Part shown: positions 1-11,300 of the stretch, piece by piece
Numbering within the stretch: the stretch's first letter is position 1
Layout: each line of letters starts with the position of its first letter
Source: Isoetes engelmannii
Taxonomy: Eukaryota; Streptophyta; Lycopodiopsida; Isoetales; Isoetaceae
Length of the DNA stretch: 27,349 nt
Direction of reading: 5' to 3'
Assembly: GCA_011763485.2 (NCBI GenBank)
Contig: JAANSK020081131.1
Span: forward strand, 1 to 27,349
Program-made: the position numbers and the translations under genes
The notes under the pieces: generated by a model
Database searches by the model: none
The model's input: only the letters and a program-made list of their open reading frames with translations
Told to the model about the DNA's origin: nothing

Positions 1-1
1 T

Positions 2-166
2 GATCCAATTAGAAGAATAATAGACTGTATTTTAGATGAACAGGCTGAAAGCTTGCAAAGCTGGGACGAAGAAACAACAGGCAACAATGCAACAGGGCAA
101 GCGGCACCGCTCCGGAAAACAAGGAGCACAATTACGTGCTATAATATGAAAGCAATAATGCCGTAA
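2..166 (+). CDS. Possible C-terminal end of a plus-strand gene (partial)
   Basis: A plus-strand frame is open from the window edge for 54 codons and ends at TAA 164-166. The peptide starts DPIRRIIDCILDEQAESLQ and continues with an acidic, polar stretch (WDEETTGNN), then a basic one (LRKTRST). That composition looks more like a real protein tail than random AT-rich DNA. I recognise no domain. If real, this gene converges on the uL18c gene, whose stop is about 690 bases away. The evidence is weak: a 55-codon open frame at an edge can occur by chance, and no splice site or start is visible inside the window. Confidence 0.35.
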   Translation, partial: DPIRRIIDCILDEQAESLQSWDEETTGNNATGQAAPLRKTRSTITCYNMKAIMP

Positions 167-855
167 TTTAAAGGTCCTGGTGATTATGAGTTTATATTTC
201 ATTTGGACTATGCAACATACCGGTGACATTTATATGGGCCATGAACGACATCTACAAAAATTGCTATTTTTGTATCAATAATCCAGAACACTGATGGTTA
301 TAAAGTTTGATGTGTTTCAATTTTGTAGTATTTTTATGGTCTAGCATCAATCCATAACATAAGTAGAGAGCAAACTCTTCGTGAAATTTAGGCTCTGGAT
401 CCAATTACATAGTGCGTGTCAGAAGCGCTTCAATCCATTTTTCCTTGACTCGTACCTACTTTAGGCTTCAATAATCACTTAACAAAACAATGCTTCAAAT
501 CCGTTTAAGGGGCAGTGACGCAGTTACTGTGTCAGCGAGCTGGGATACTGTCACACTACTGGAATCTTTGCAACCAGGGTACGAATATCTTAAGCCAAAT
601 TCATGTCCTCGACACAATACGAAATCTACCCTTATATTTGAATTTTGAACAGGTGTAGACCATCTGCTCATTTGGATCATGCACCATTTTTGGATTATAG
701 AATTGAAGAGAATTATTCTCGTTTGGAAGGTGATTGGAGGAGAAACTATGGATAGATGTTGTTACATTTGATAATGTGATATTTTTATTGGAGGTGGTGT
801 TGCATTTTCGTTGATGCCACGAAGGTAAAATGATAAGAACTTTTTATAACACTAT
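167..855. other. Intergenic gap, probable 3' UTRs of converging genes
   Basis: I see no coding region here. The stretch lies between the possible plus-strand gene end and the stop of the minus-strand uL18c gene. Reading the minus strand, an AATAAA-like hexamer lies at 784-789, about 70 nt past the uL18c stop, a sensible place for its polyadenylation signal. Nothing else stands out. Confidence 0.5.
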
Positions 856-2269
856 TCAAAAGTCCAACCCATTTTCTCGTGCGCTCTCTGCTAGTGCTTG
901 GATTCGCCCATGGTACACAAAACCACCTCTGTCAAATGCTACCTTTGTAATACCCTTCTCAAGGCAAGCTTTTGCAATTTCTGCTCCAATTCTCTTAGCA
1001 GCCTCCTACGGTTAGAAATGTGTCAATTGCATTTGTTTAACACATAAAGAACTTAATCTAAGCCAAAAGCTCATAACAGTAAGATGAAAAAAATGATACT
1101 AACTCACAATTGTGGGCCCTGAAGTCAGCTGCAATTCTTCTCGAATATCCTTTTGTATTGTTGATACAGCAGCAAGTGTATGCATGCTAGTGTCATCTAT
1201 CACTTGTGCATATAAATGTTTATTGGAACGAAATACTGCCAACCGAGGCCTCTCTGTAGTTCCTTCTAACTGCAATATGATAAAGGTATACTTAATGATT
1301 GCTAAGAACAATTGACTGCAAGCAACTTTCCAATCAACAAGAACAACAATGAAGAAGAATAAAACCGAGGTGCACCTTCTTACGGATGCGAATGTGCCGT
1401 AACTTTACAACTTCTCTCCTTGATTTTTCTGTAGCTTCTACTCTCAAATACTTCCTGGATGCTGCAAACAAATAGACAAACTAACAAATAAGTGGCTAGA
1501 GATATATTGATGTACAAACTTCAAGCTATGCTGCAGCAGTAAGCATGCATACTGGGCCTTCGTAAGCCCAATTCTATTCCAAAGATTCACACCCTAGTAT
1601 TATGATATGGAGGCTAGTCTTAGACTTAGAGAAAGCAATGCCTGATGAGAATGCCAACTATGCATACACCCTTAAACTTTTTAAAGATTATACGCTGCTG
1701 TATAAAGCTTATATTGGGATGTTTCAATCATTTACAATGCTCCATAAACACACACACATAATGATATCAATCTGCTTGGCTGCAATAAATGTCTCAAAGA
1801 TTGTAACGGCCATCAGATTGCACTAGAAGCCATCATAATATGTTCTTAAATTCTGGCCCTGACCTAAATGCCAAGTTACCCCAAAGAGAGCCTGAAAAGC
1901 CCCTTACTTCACAGCTGGAAAAGTTTGTCATGGCTCAAATTATGATGGAAGGCAGCTCTAAACTATATGAACGTGAAGTTCTTAGCTGAATACTTAATTT
2001 GGTCATATCGTGGGCTTCTACTTGAATACAGGTATGCGCGATGGATATTCATTTTTATCCGCCTAAAGACGCCAAACAATCCATCAAACTCAACAATGAA
2101 AACCTTTACCTGGAGAAAGCTTGCCGGGGAAAGGCGCGAGAAGACTGTTGGCTCCAACGGCGGAAAATGGGGATGAGAGAAGGCTGGCTGCAGAACCCAC
2201 AAGATTTCCACGAGAACTTGCCACATGGGAACGCGGCGTCAAGAGTGTCGCTGCCATCGCCATAGCCAT
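856..2269 (-). CDS. RPL18 (uL18c): Chloroplast 50S ribosomal protein uL18 (L18), nuclear-encoded, four exons
   Basis: This is plastid ribosomal protein uL18, which binds 5S rRNA in the central protuberance of the 50S subunit. Exons on the minus strand, in coding order, are 2269-2110, 1461-1376, 1269-1108 and 1005-856 (558 nt, 185 aa plus TGA). All three introns have GT-AG ends and the phases (1, 0, 0) match. Residues 1-53 ([19 protein letters not shown]...) are rich in Ala, Ser and Leu and poor in acids, as expected of a stromal transit peptide. The uL18 body follows, with diagnostic stretches [53 protein letters not shown] and the C-terminal [12 protein letters not shown]...[19 protein letters not shown], which also aligns with bacterial L18 ([28 protein letters not shown]). 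The ATG at 2269 is the first Met; two more in-frame Met codons follow within five residues. The gene appears intact. Confidence 0.95.
1462..2109 (-). other. Intron 1 of uL18c
   Basis: This 648-nt intron separates the transit-peptide exon from the ribosomal-protein exons. It opens with GTAAAG at 2109 and closes with TTTGCAG at 1462, with a T-rich tract before the acceptor. It splits a codon after its first base. I find no gene or repeat inside it. The other two introns of this gene are about 100 nt each. Confidence 0.85.
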
Positions 2270-4204
2270 GCTTATCCTTCGTTCTAGTATTTACATATTC
2301 ATACCGGCTTTGTAAAAATTTGTTTTCATCAGGGTAATACATCCTCCCATAAATAATAAATTACCTATTTGAATCCACATAAGCGTAGGTAGAAAATACC
2401 ACGTGTGTCCATGTAGCTGAAAGCAAATTCCATGTAAGCGTGGGAATAACTATTGTATTCTACTATCCGGAGCAGGGATCCAGGACCTGCTCGCTTACCC
2501 TAACACTACAGTAGTTGGGGTGCCAATTCGTTACATAAATTTGGTCCGGTTAAAAAAGTGTGCGCTTAACTTGAGGCACATTGCGAGGTCTCTACCCTTT
2601 CAGTGGTATATTTATGATGAATCAGCCAGAAATGAAGCTCAAGATACTCCTTTGAGTGGGTTACGAAGAAAGGTAACATGCTACAAAGACTGAATCTATT
2701 TTGACGTGCATTAAAAATGTGGATTGGTAACAAAGTCCATTATGTTATGTTGAGCATTAGTGGAGTAATAGCTAAGGAGCCCCTGTAATTGATGTCATCA
2801 ATCCAAGTATAGAACCGAGGATCTTTGGTTTTTTGGCATAGTAGACCTGTATGAGACACGCACCATCCATTACTTTCGCACATGAGGATGGAGACTATGT
2901 TTGAGGTCCACGACTTCTCAGATGGGTCAGTACAATGGTATCTTTGAGGAGGACAAGGGCTTTGTTGATGAGGAATAACATGCATTATGACATGCTCTTG
3001 AGGAGATATATAGCTTTGTTCCTTGTTGGTTTATTCATGTTGATTTTTTGTTGTGTGAGGAATGGTGCTTTAGGTCACTAATTACATGTGTTGATTTGTA
3101 TTCTTTGAAATAATAGAAGGTTCTTGGTTGTTTGTAGGAAGTAGGCTAGTGATGTCTCCCACCCGTTATGCATTATTGTTTCATAGTTTATATGAGCATA
3201 GTGTATCATGTGGTGACATGTTGTTGATCATAGTTTATCATGTGATCTAGAGTTGGAATTGTGCAAGTCCCATGCTCTCATTCTTGTCCAGGTTCGGTTC
3301 CTAAAGGGTATGTGACCAAATTTCTGCGCTAATCATCTTTATGTGTTGGTACAATGGCAAGAATTCTTCCAATGTTAAAGTGAGATAATCGAGCTGGAAA
3401 ATCAAAGTGCGGACTACTAGAGTAGGCCAGTGCACAATTTGATGCATTGCTAGCACTTTTGCCATGTTAATCTGGCATGGCAATGTTCGGGTCCATAAAT
3501 AGTGACAATTGCCCTAGGAAGACTCGCTTTCGCTACGGCTATTGAACCATAGTTTGGGCCTAATTACCATTATAGACTGGCCAAATTAATCACATCCATG
3601 CCCAAATTTACTGGAACATTGACACTAAAGAAACTCAAGATGACATAGTAGTGAGGTCATGGATGGAACAAAGGTTATGAGGAAGGCTAACCATGGGAAG
3701 CATGAGATTGGGAAATGTTATTTGAACTCGAACCTAAGAGTTGTCATTTGGTAAAGATTCAGATCACTCGTCTATAGTAGTATAAAGGTTATCTATCTTA
3801 AGGAGATTCGAAACCAAGAAACCTAGACATGTTGTGTGAGGATGTGTTAAACGAGAATACTTCGTCATTAATATACTTGAAGCACTTGCTATGGTTTTAA
3901 AATTTAGGGTAATGTAGCAGATCTTTCTAGAAGCTTGAACATGGAATATACGATAACCATGAATTCCAACTTGGTAACTCTACCCAATTTTCCATTTCTA
4001 ACTCAAGTCAAGGGGTTAATAGTTGTGAGTCCCTTCCATTAGGGATTCAATTTGAGACTTTATAGAGTCTTAAAGTAGGATTGTATTACCATCGTGAGGT
4101 TGCCCAACTGTAGCACTAGGTAATCGGATTTGTCAATCCTAATTGCTTACATTTAATCTCTTGACTTACAATCTAAGAAATTGTATATTACAGTCATACA
4201 GTGA
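2270..4204. other. Upstream region of uL18c and gene-free AT-rich DNA
   Basis: The part next to 2269 must hold the uL18c promoter and 5' UTR; a TATA-like AATTTATTATTTATGG lies on the minus strand around 2350-2368, but I cannot prove it is used. A small hairpin with a 7-bp stem (GAGCAGG/CCTGCTC) and 9-nt loop lies near 2470-2495. The rest (about 2500-4200) has only short, stop-rich frames on both strands and no domain, RNA gene or mobile element that I can recognise. Confidence 0.5.
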
Positions 4205-4490
4205 GCATGGCATATGGAATGGTTTGATCACTTGTTTCCAACATGGAAAGCGAGCACCATCCTTCATGTTGCAAGGCTTAATTAATCAAAACCATTATTC
4301 ATGTGGAATGGTTTGATTAATTGTTTCCAACACCATTCTTCACATGGCAAGGTTTGATTAATCAAATCAAAACATTCTTCATGTGGAATGGTTTGATTAA
4401 GTGATTTCAACATGGCAAGTGAACACCATCTCTCCTTCATGTGGAAAGGCTTTCACATCGTCATGTGGAAAGGTTTGATTAATTATTTCC
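4205..4490. repeat. Degenerate tandem repeats built on CATGTGGAATGGTTTGATTAA
   Basis: About five to six diverged copies of a motif (CATGTGGAATGGTTTGATTAA, then TGTTTCCAACATGGCAAG...CACCATCCTTCAT) follow one another. Full-length copies start near 4211, 4297 and 4379, with shorter, partly deleted ones between them and near 4440-4490. One copy contains the perfect 14-bp palindrome TTTGATTAATCAAA (4353-4366). Copies differ in length and sequence, so the array is old or evolving by slippage. No open frame runs through it. Confidence 0.8.
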
Positions 4491-4506
4491 AGTAGATACT
4501 CTATTT

Positions 4507-4587
4507 GAATTGAACTGAACCGCAAGCGGATAATGAATTGAACTGAACCGCAAGGGGATAATTTGAATTGAACCGCATTTTAATCAC
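4507..4587. repeat. 28-bp tandem repeat, two full copies and a partial third
   Basis: The unit GAATTGAACTGAACCGCAAG plus CGGATAAT occupies 4507-4534 and recurs at 4535-4562 with one changed base. A third, shortened copy begins at 4565. It directly follows the larger degenerate array, so the two may share a history of local duplication. Confidence 0.85.
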
Positions 4588-5354
4588 AAGCAGATACTCT
4601 TTTGAATCGAATCAGATTTTATGTCCAGGATAGCCGATAGACGGCCCTGAGATTATGTGAAGCAATATTTAGGACTTGTCCTTTGAGACATCCTGTAAAA
4701 CTGGAACGATCAGGAGAAGATTAACATACCCCTGCGCAAGGATGACTCGCAATATTGGGGACTTCAATTTACGGTTCAAAGTCAACTTTACGATTCCACT
4801 TTTCAATCATGACTTGCAACCTCGCATCAGTCACCTTCTGGGACCATGATTTGCAGGAGTATTTTGGATAAATATAACCATAGCAACAAAACCTGTACTT
4901 TCCAAGACACATTCTATAAGCTTTAAACTGAGACGACTTCCAAACCAGCAATCTTATTCCATAATTGTCGAATGCTACAACTGGTACAAATTGCCCAGTC
5001 TTGAAGTTCATCAAACAGTACTTGTCTCTATCGTTTCAGCCAGGAAATGGCCGCTCGTATATGTACAAAAAGCCCTAAGAGCTGGGCAACTCAAGATGAT
5101 AAAGAATCTGTCAAAATTCTTGAGTCCAATTTTCTCGTACAAATATCCATTTCAAGCAAAACTCCACAACGCCATCAGCTGTCGGGAATTCAGCCTAAGA
5201 CCACGATACAAAAATGTGGCCTGCTGAATCTTAATCCCTAAGCCAAATTAATGAATGACGGAATAATCAAATCAATAGCCTTGACCTAGATGCAGGTCAC
5301 CATATAAGACTCGAAGTTCAGACAACATGAATTTGCAAAAAGCTCTGCTGCCAT
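4588..5354. other. 3' flank of the ARM-ANK-RING gene
   Basis: This stretch lies downstream of the stop codon at 5355 and should include the 3' UTR of the large minus-strand gene. I see no canonical AATAAA in the first 120 nt after the stop. A minus-strand open frame of about 80 codons lies at 4769-5014, but it matches nothing I know and has no clear splice partner, so I do not call it a gene. Confidence 0.45.
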
Positions 5355-8300
5355 CTAACCATAAAGCGCAAGAACCGTATCTATGTTCCGATTGCATATT
5401 GGGCAGTTCTGGCGTATCCGACGCATCTCTTCAGCACAACCCTTGCACATACGATGCCCACATGGAACTAAGGCAGCATCTTTAGGCATATCAAAACAAA
5501 TACAGCAAGAATCTTCCAGTGAGGCCTCAACTAATGCTGATTGCAGCCTGGACTGCATTGAAACATCTGCAGAGGTGGCAGCTTGGAATGGAATGCCTTC
5601 AGTCCTCCTATTGGCAAGAAGACATGGGTTCTCTCTTGAAAACAAGCTCGTTTGTAGAGATGATAATTCAAATGGCGAGGAACGAAGGAACTCATAGTTA
5701 GTAGAAACACTTGAATTCATCTCTTGTACGTGTTCAGAGTTTGTGGATAATAAATGAGGGGTGGAAGATATGGTATGATCTAGAGGCCTTGCCACAGCAG
5801 GGGAAAATGGCATGGCATTTATATTTAGTATTGGTGCAGATACATGAGAGTGCAACATAGATGGCATTATGTAATCTGGTATACTTGGTGACGGAAACCC
5901 ATCCAAAGACGAACTGAACAATGTTGTTGAGGAAGATGCAGGCTTCTCAGGTGGAAAAAGAGTTGCAAGTATAGCAGCAAGATATCCGGATGAATTTGAG
6001 GACATTGGAACACCCTGATTTTCCAAATAAGCCCGATGATCCCATAAATCTGAAGCACTTTCCTGATTTGCCATGGTATGGCAAGGTGATGCCCAAGTTG
6101 TTGAATTAAGAAGGGAGGACAACTGTGAAATACCATCATCAGGGGAGCTGGGCCTTGTAGAGTCCTCCATAGAATAGGCATATGACAATAGTCCAGAACT
6201 TGATGAGGGAAATAGCTGGGGAGTGATAGGATTGTGGCCAGCAGATCCTATTCCACTTTGAGAATGTGAACGCGGTGGCATTATTACAGAAGGGCAAGCC
6301 TGTCCATGTAGACGAATCCTCGATGGTGTAGGCAATAATGGAGGCAAGTCTTGTGGATTTGAAATCTGTAAAGATGGTATGTATAAAAAACTTTCAGCAT
6401 TAAAATTGATCTGCTCACCATTTGGCAAGTATTCTTGACGATTATTACTAGATTTGTTTTTCCTCGTTCTTGTCCCTCTCTCTCTTCTTGTTCCTCTTCC
6501 ATGAGAGACAGCTATTTGACTTTGGGTCTCCTTTGAACAGCTCAAATCAGCTGATTCCTTTCCCTTTCTACGCCTTCCTTTACATATGTCTGTCCATGTT
6601 TCATCATCTTTTCCGAAATCGTCCTTCATTTCTTTTGGCACATCTTGGTGTATTTCAGAAGACCAAAGTTCTGGAGATCCTTCTTTTGTCTCTGACAATA
6701 CATCAGGCACCGTGTCAAGAGGGGTCGGGTTCAGAATTTCTTCACTTTGATTAATCAAATCTGTAAAACCATCAATGCAGGTGTTTGCAGTGTCCACATG
6801 GACACAAGAGTTGGAAACCTGAACTTCTGTTGCTTTTTCTGTTTCAGAAAGAAATGCTTTTGCTGCTTCTAACTTTTCCTGCAACACTCCAGCATATCTT
6901 GGAACGTTCTCAATGGATAGAATGGCAGCATGAATGCGTGCAGTATTTGATGCTTCCATTGCAGCACAAAGTTCAACCTCAAGCGACGTGATCTTTTCCT
7001 TCCTTTTTAATCTCTTTGCAAGTGCTCCCTTCACCTTCTTTATTAAGCCAGAGTCCACAGGGCTACCAGATAATTCGCATTTCTCTAGTGCTTCTTTCAT
7101 TCTGTCAACATCACCTGAAGACATGGCTTCATGAAGTTCTGTTTGAAGACCCTCCTTTCCTGCTTTATCATCAACAGAACCTAGGTCAACTGTCCCCGCC
7201 TGATTAATTTCTTTGATACTTTCACTATCTGATTCCTCTCTCTCAGTTGCATTTGCCAGATTTAAGCATGCATTTTCATCAGGAGAATTTAGACAAATTT
7301 TTTCGATGGGGCAATTGTCAAGCAGCGTAATCTCCTCCTGAGACTCTTGAACCTTTTCTTTTGCACTTTCAGCTATATCAGATAAACAAATGACTGTAAT
7401 GGACTCTCCCTTGCAGATCTCTATATCAGCTCTTTCTGTATCTCTCAGCTTGCCTTCTTCAGCAGTCGGCTCAGGAATATAACTGTCTTCAGAACAAGAA
7501 ACACCTGAAGGATAGGCATTGATGCTCTCCGATAAAACAATTGTGCAGTCATTCCCAAGATTACTCTGAGGATCTTTTGAGGGGCTAGTTATTTCATGAA
7601 TCAAATGACTGCTCTTACGAACATTCTGCTTGCTTTTCACCTTTGCCCTTTCTCGCGCCTTTTTTTTACTAATTAGCTGTGCCTGCTCCTTGAAAAACTG
7701 GACCGCATTTAAGTGCCCATGTTTTCCTGCATACCATTCTCCAGTATGCCCATGCACATCAGATATGAGGACATTGATGCCCTTTTTTGCCAGTGCATGA
7801 AGGCTTGTGACGTCCCCAGCTTCCGCAGCTTCATGAATAAGACATAGTGTTTTATCTGGCGCCATAATCCTATCACAAAGATGGTAAGATTTCAGAAGCA
7901 ACTAGAGGAAAGATCTTTCTCAACCTGCAAAGAACCTACGAAATCTTACCTCATAAGACCAAGCCTTGAAAGTGCTAATCTTGCTGCTGTACATACTTCC
8001 AGATGTGTTGACCTTGCCCTTGAACACTGTGAAGACCAATCCAGCATGCCGCCATACCTATATAAAGCAACCACCAGAGCCTGTTCCATATCAAAGTAGG
8101 TATCAATCTTTCCATTTCAAAAAATATCATCACTTAATAGTGTAATGAACACTTCTTTTAACCATGACAAGCGTTATAAGGTGTACCTATGCATGTAATA
8201 ATTTGGTTTATCTATTACTTAACCGTTCTACCAAACAAACCATTGAAGTACCTGAATGACAACACAAACATGTTCATGAAGCAAACCACTGTAGTTCTTG

Positions 8301-11300
8301 ACTAGACCAGCTAGGGCCCATGAGGCAGCCCACTGGATTCGCGAATCCAAGATGTCCTCCAAGCAATGGTCTAAGGAATTGAGCTTTAATCCACTTGCTT
8401 CACCATCCAAAGATTTGTCAGTGGGAGAACAAACTCCAGATTTATTGATTTGATGCCCATCCTCCACCAGGTTTTGCTCAAATGTGAGCTCATGTTCTAC
8501 TCCATCATGAAATAAAGCAAAAGTACCAAACACATCATCCCTCCAACTATGTACACGCCCCATAGCAGCCAGTATTGCCCCTATTCCTTTTGAATTGATA
8601 AAAGATTCACACCATTTTTTATCATGCTCCGCCATATAAGCTACAATAAGACAAATGTGTGCCTGCATCTCCACAGTGCAAGGTACATGCCATATGTCGC
8701 CATTTAAATTTCTCAGTAAATCTACAGCAAAAACAGCACCACCACAATTAGGAGCCACCATCAGTGCAGTTCTGAATAAGCCCATCTGCACCACTTCATC
8801 TAAAACCAACCTTCTAAATTCATCTGACCACCTTCCCTTAGACAAATCTTTATTATCAAGTAGTTTAGGCTCCTGGACTGGAGATGTTAACCCTGTGCCT
8901 TCTTTAAATATATGAGACAGCCCAACAGTTCCAGCAGATTGGCTATTACGTTTCTTACGACTCAACTTACCGCCTACATTAGGAGCGGTCTTAGAACTAG
9001 CAGCATTCCAAAGGGCAAAGAAATCAGTTTGTAGACGAGAGTCAATGCCGAGTGCATGAAGACCATTTATCTGGACCTGACTATCATCATCATATTTTTC
9101 CAGTGCTGCCAAGATCACATCAACACCATCTTTGACAGCAACAGCGACTTGAGCACGAATACTGTACCCACATACGGTAGCCAGCACGAAACAACCTTGT
9201 TGAACAACTTTCCTTCTCTGATGGGAATTACCAACAGATGACAAAGCCTTTTGCACAGCAACAACTACAGCTTCTGCTCCTCCTCCATCAAGAGAAAACA
9301 CTTCCTCAATTTCGTGTACCGTGGCAGCAAACATACAAGCACCATAAAGTGCTTGAAGCACAAGGCTTGTAACGTCCGGTCTGTTATGTTCTGTCCAATG
9401 AATAACAAGATCAACAAGCTGTCTCACTCCTACTTCACCTTCACCCCTGCATAGTCAAGGCAACTTAATAGTCAGAATCTCATTAAAAATACACGCTGAC
9501 GATGCATGCAGACGTAAAATAAACATGGTAGTGTGCATCTAGATGAGAGTAACACCTGTTGGAATGCAATTTCAACATTACTAAGTTTGTTACTTATGGG
9601 TGCCCAATCACTCAAAATAAATCCATCAAGTGCGCTTATTTATTGTTTGACCATATCTAAATCATTTATTAATAAACATGAGCTTACCATATCTTTGCCT
9701 TGTACTCCTCACGGTCAGTTTCAATTCCAGGTTTAAAAATGTGAAGATTTTCCCATGTTAAATACAGACTCACAAGAGCATGACACGCCCATGTTACAGT
9801 TTCAGCATCCTCCAGTTTCGAAATCATTGCCCGAATTGCCAAAATTGCTTTTTTTACAGAGGATGGAAACCCCACTTGCTCAGCAATTCTGGTCAATGCT
9901 TCAGTGGGCCCTTGCCATGCCTTCAAACCTTTCCCAACTTCTTCTGAAACACCACCAAAGTCCGTTATGCACACTGGTTCTGTTTTCTTGTCAGCTTTCA
10001 TGCAACTGCCAAGGGGGTTCTTTGCATCCTCAGAAATGCATGAATATCTTTCTTTATACTGTTGGACAACATTATCCATATAAGCCTTTACATCCTTTGT
10101 GTATTGCATTAAATTAGCCTTATTTGAAGGAATTGTGTAAGGCCATAAAGAGAATGGATCAATCACAGTATCATGTTCACCACCATCATCAGTGCCATGG
10201 AAACCACATTTTACAGCAGAAACATTGTTCCTCAAGCCCTCAGACGAGAGATTATTGAACTTTTTGCTACTTCTAAAAGCATCCACAGAATCACTCGGAT
10301 TAAGACCAGTTTTCCCAATTTCCATATCAGAATTACGTGTGAGGTGTCCAAACACATCTCCAATAGCGCCTAATGCAGCACACCAACTTTGACGTACTGA
10401 TGTAAAATACTGACTAGATGATGCAACCTGTGACCGAAGCGGGGGCTTAGGTATTGGAAGCTTTGAAAAGGACTTTGCTGGTTGAGAAGGACTTGCTCTC
10501 ACTTGGCTCTGACATACTCCACTTGCCATGGAATTACTGCATGTTTGCAGCATTGTTCGTGAGATCAGACACATTGCAGAGCTTGCTTGTAGAAGGATAC
10601 TTGCAAGAATGTCATACACAGATGATGCACCAAAAATATCAGATATGCTGACATCAACAGACGCACAATTTGAACTCCATGATTCCTCACCTGCACTTTG
10701 AATGGCCCAGGATTGTCTGTCAAATGAAGAAAGTGACGAACTTCGTGACAAACAGCTGCAAGAGGTGTCAGAGTGGTCAAAGTTGCCAGGCTTTGAAGCG
10801 CTTATTGTATCATCAGCAAAGCTCACTCCATTAAGAATACAAGACTGCGATGTCGCAAGTGGACATGCAACAGGATCTTGTGCATCCATATCAGTAGTTG
10901 CAGCTCCCAACTGAAATGGTTGTAATGAGTCAGACTCTATGGATTTGCAGTTCATAGAACCTTGTGCACCGGATTGGCCAATACAATGTGGCAAAGTGGC
11001 AGGAAGAGAGCTTCCATTGTCTTTTGCAGTTGGCATAAGGCGTTTGGCATAATGGACATAAGCAAGAAAAGCTTGTTGCAGTACAGCACAACCCCACACT
11101 TGCACCATCTCAACCTTTGAAAATTCTTGCATGGCAGCCATTGTCACTTCTACAGCAGCTCGTATTTGTTCCACATCACTGATGACATCTTTCCCAGGGA
11201 TATCAGTCGTTGATGACGTAACCATCTCAACCTTATCTTCATCTGAACATGATACTGAAGAAGCTTGCTCCAGATACCCATCGAATGGTTTGCAAGTCCC

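Noticed and set aside
1963-2342. Overlapping open frames on both strands around uL18c exon 1
   Set aside because: The exon 1 frame with transit peptide and matching splice phase explains this region; the others are shadows.
4769-5014. Minus-strand open frame of about 80 codons downstream of the giant gene
   Set aside because: It has no recognisable similarity, no convincing splice acceptor and lies in a probable 3' flank; likely chance.
7925-7949. A 25-nt intron ending at TTTGCAG as the true end of intron 5
   Set aside because: It is far below the minimum size for plant introns and leads to an early stop. The 80-nt alternative is normal in size and keeps the frame.
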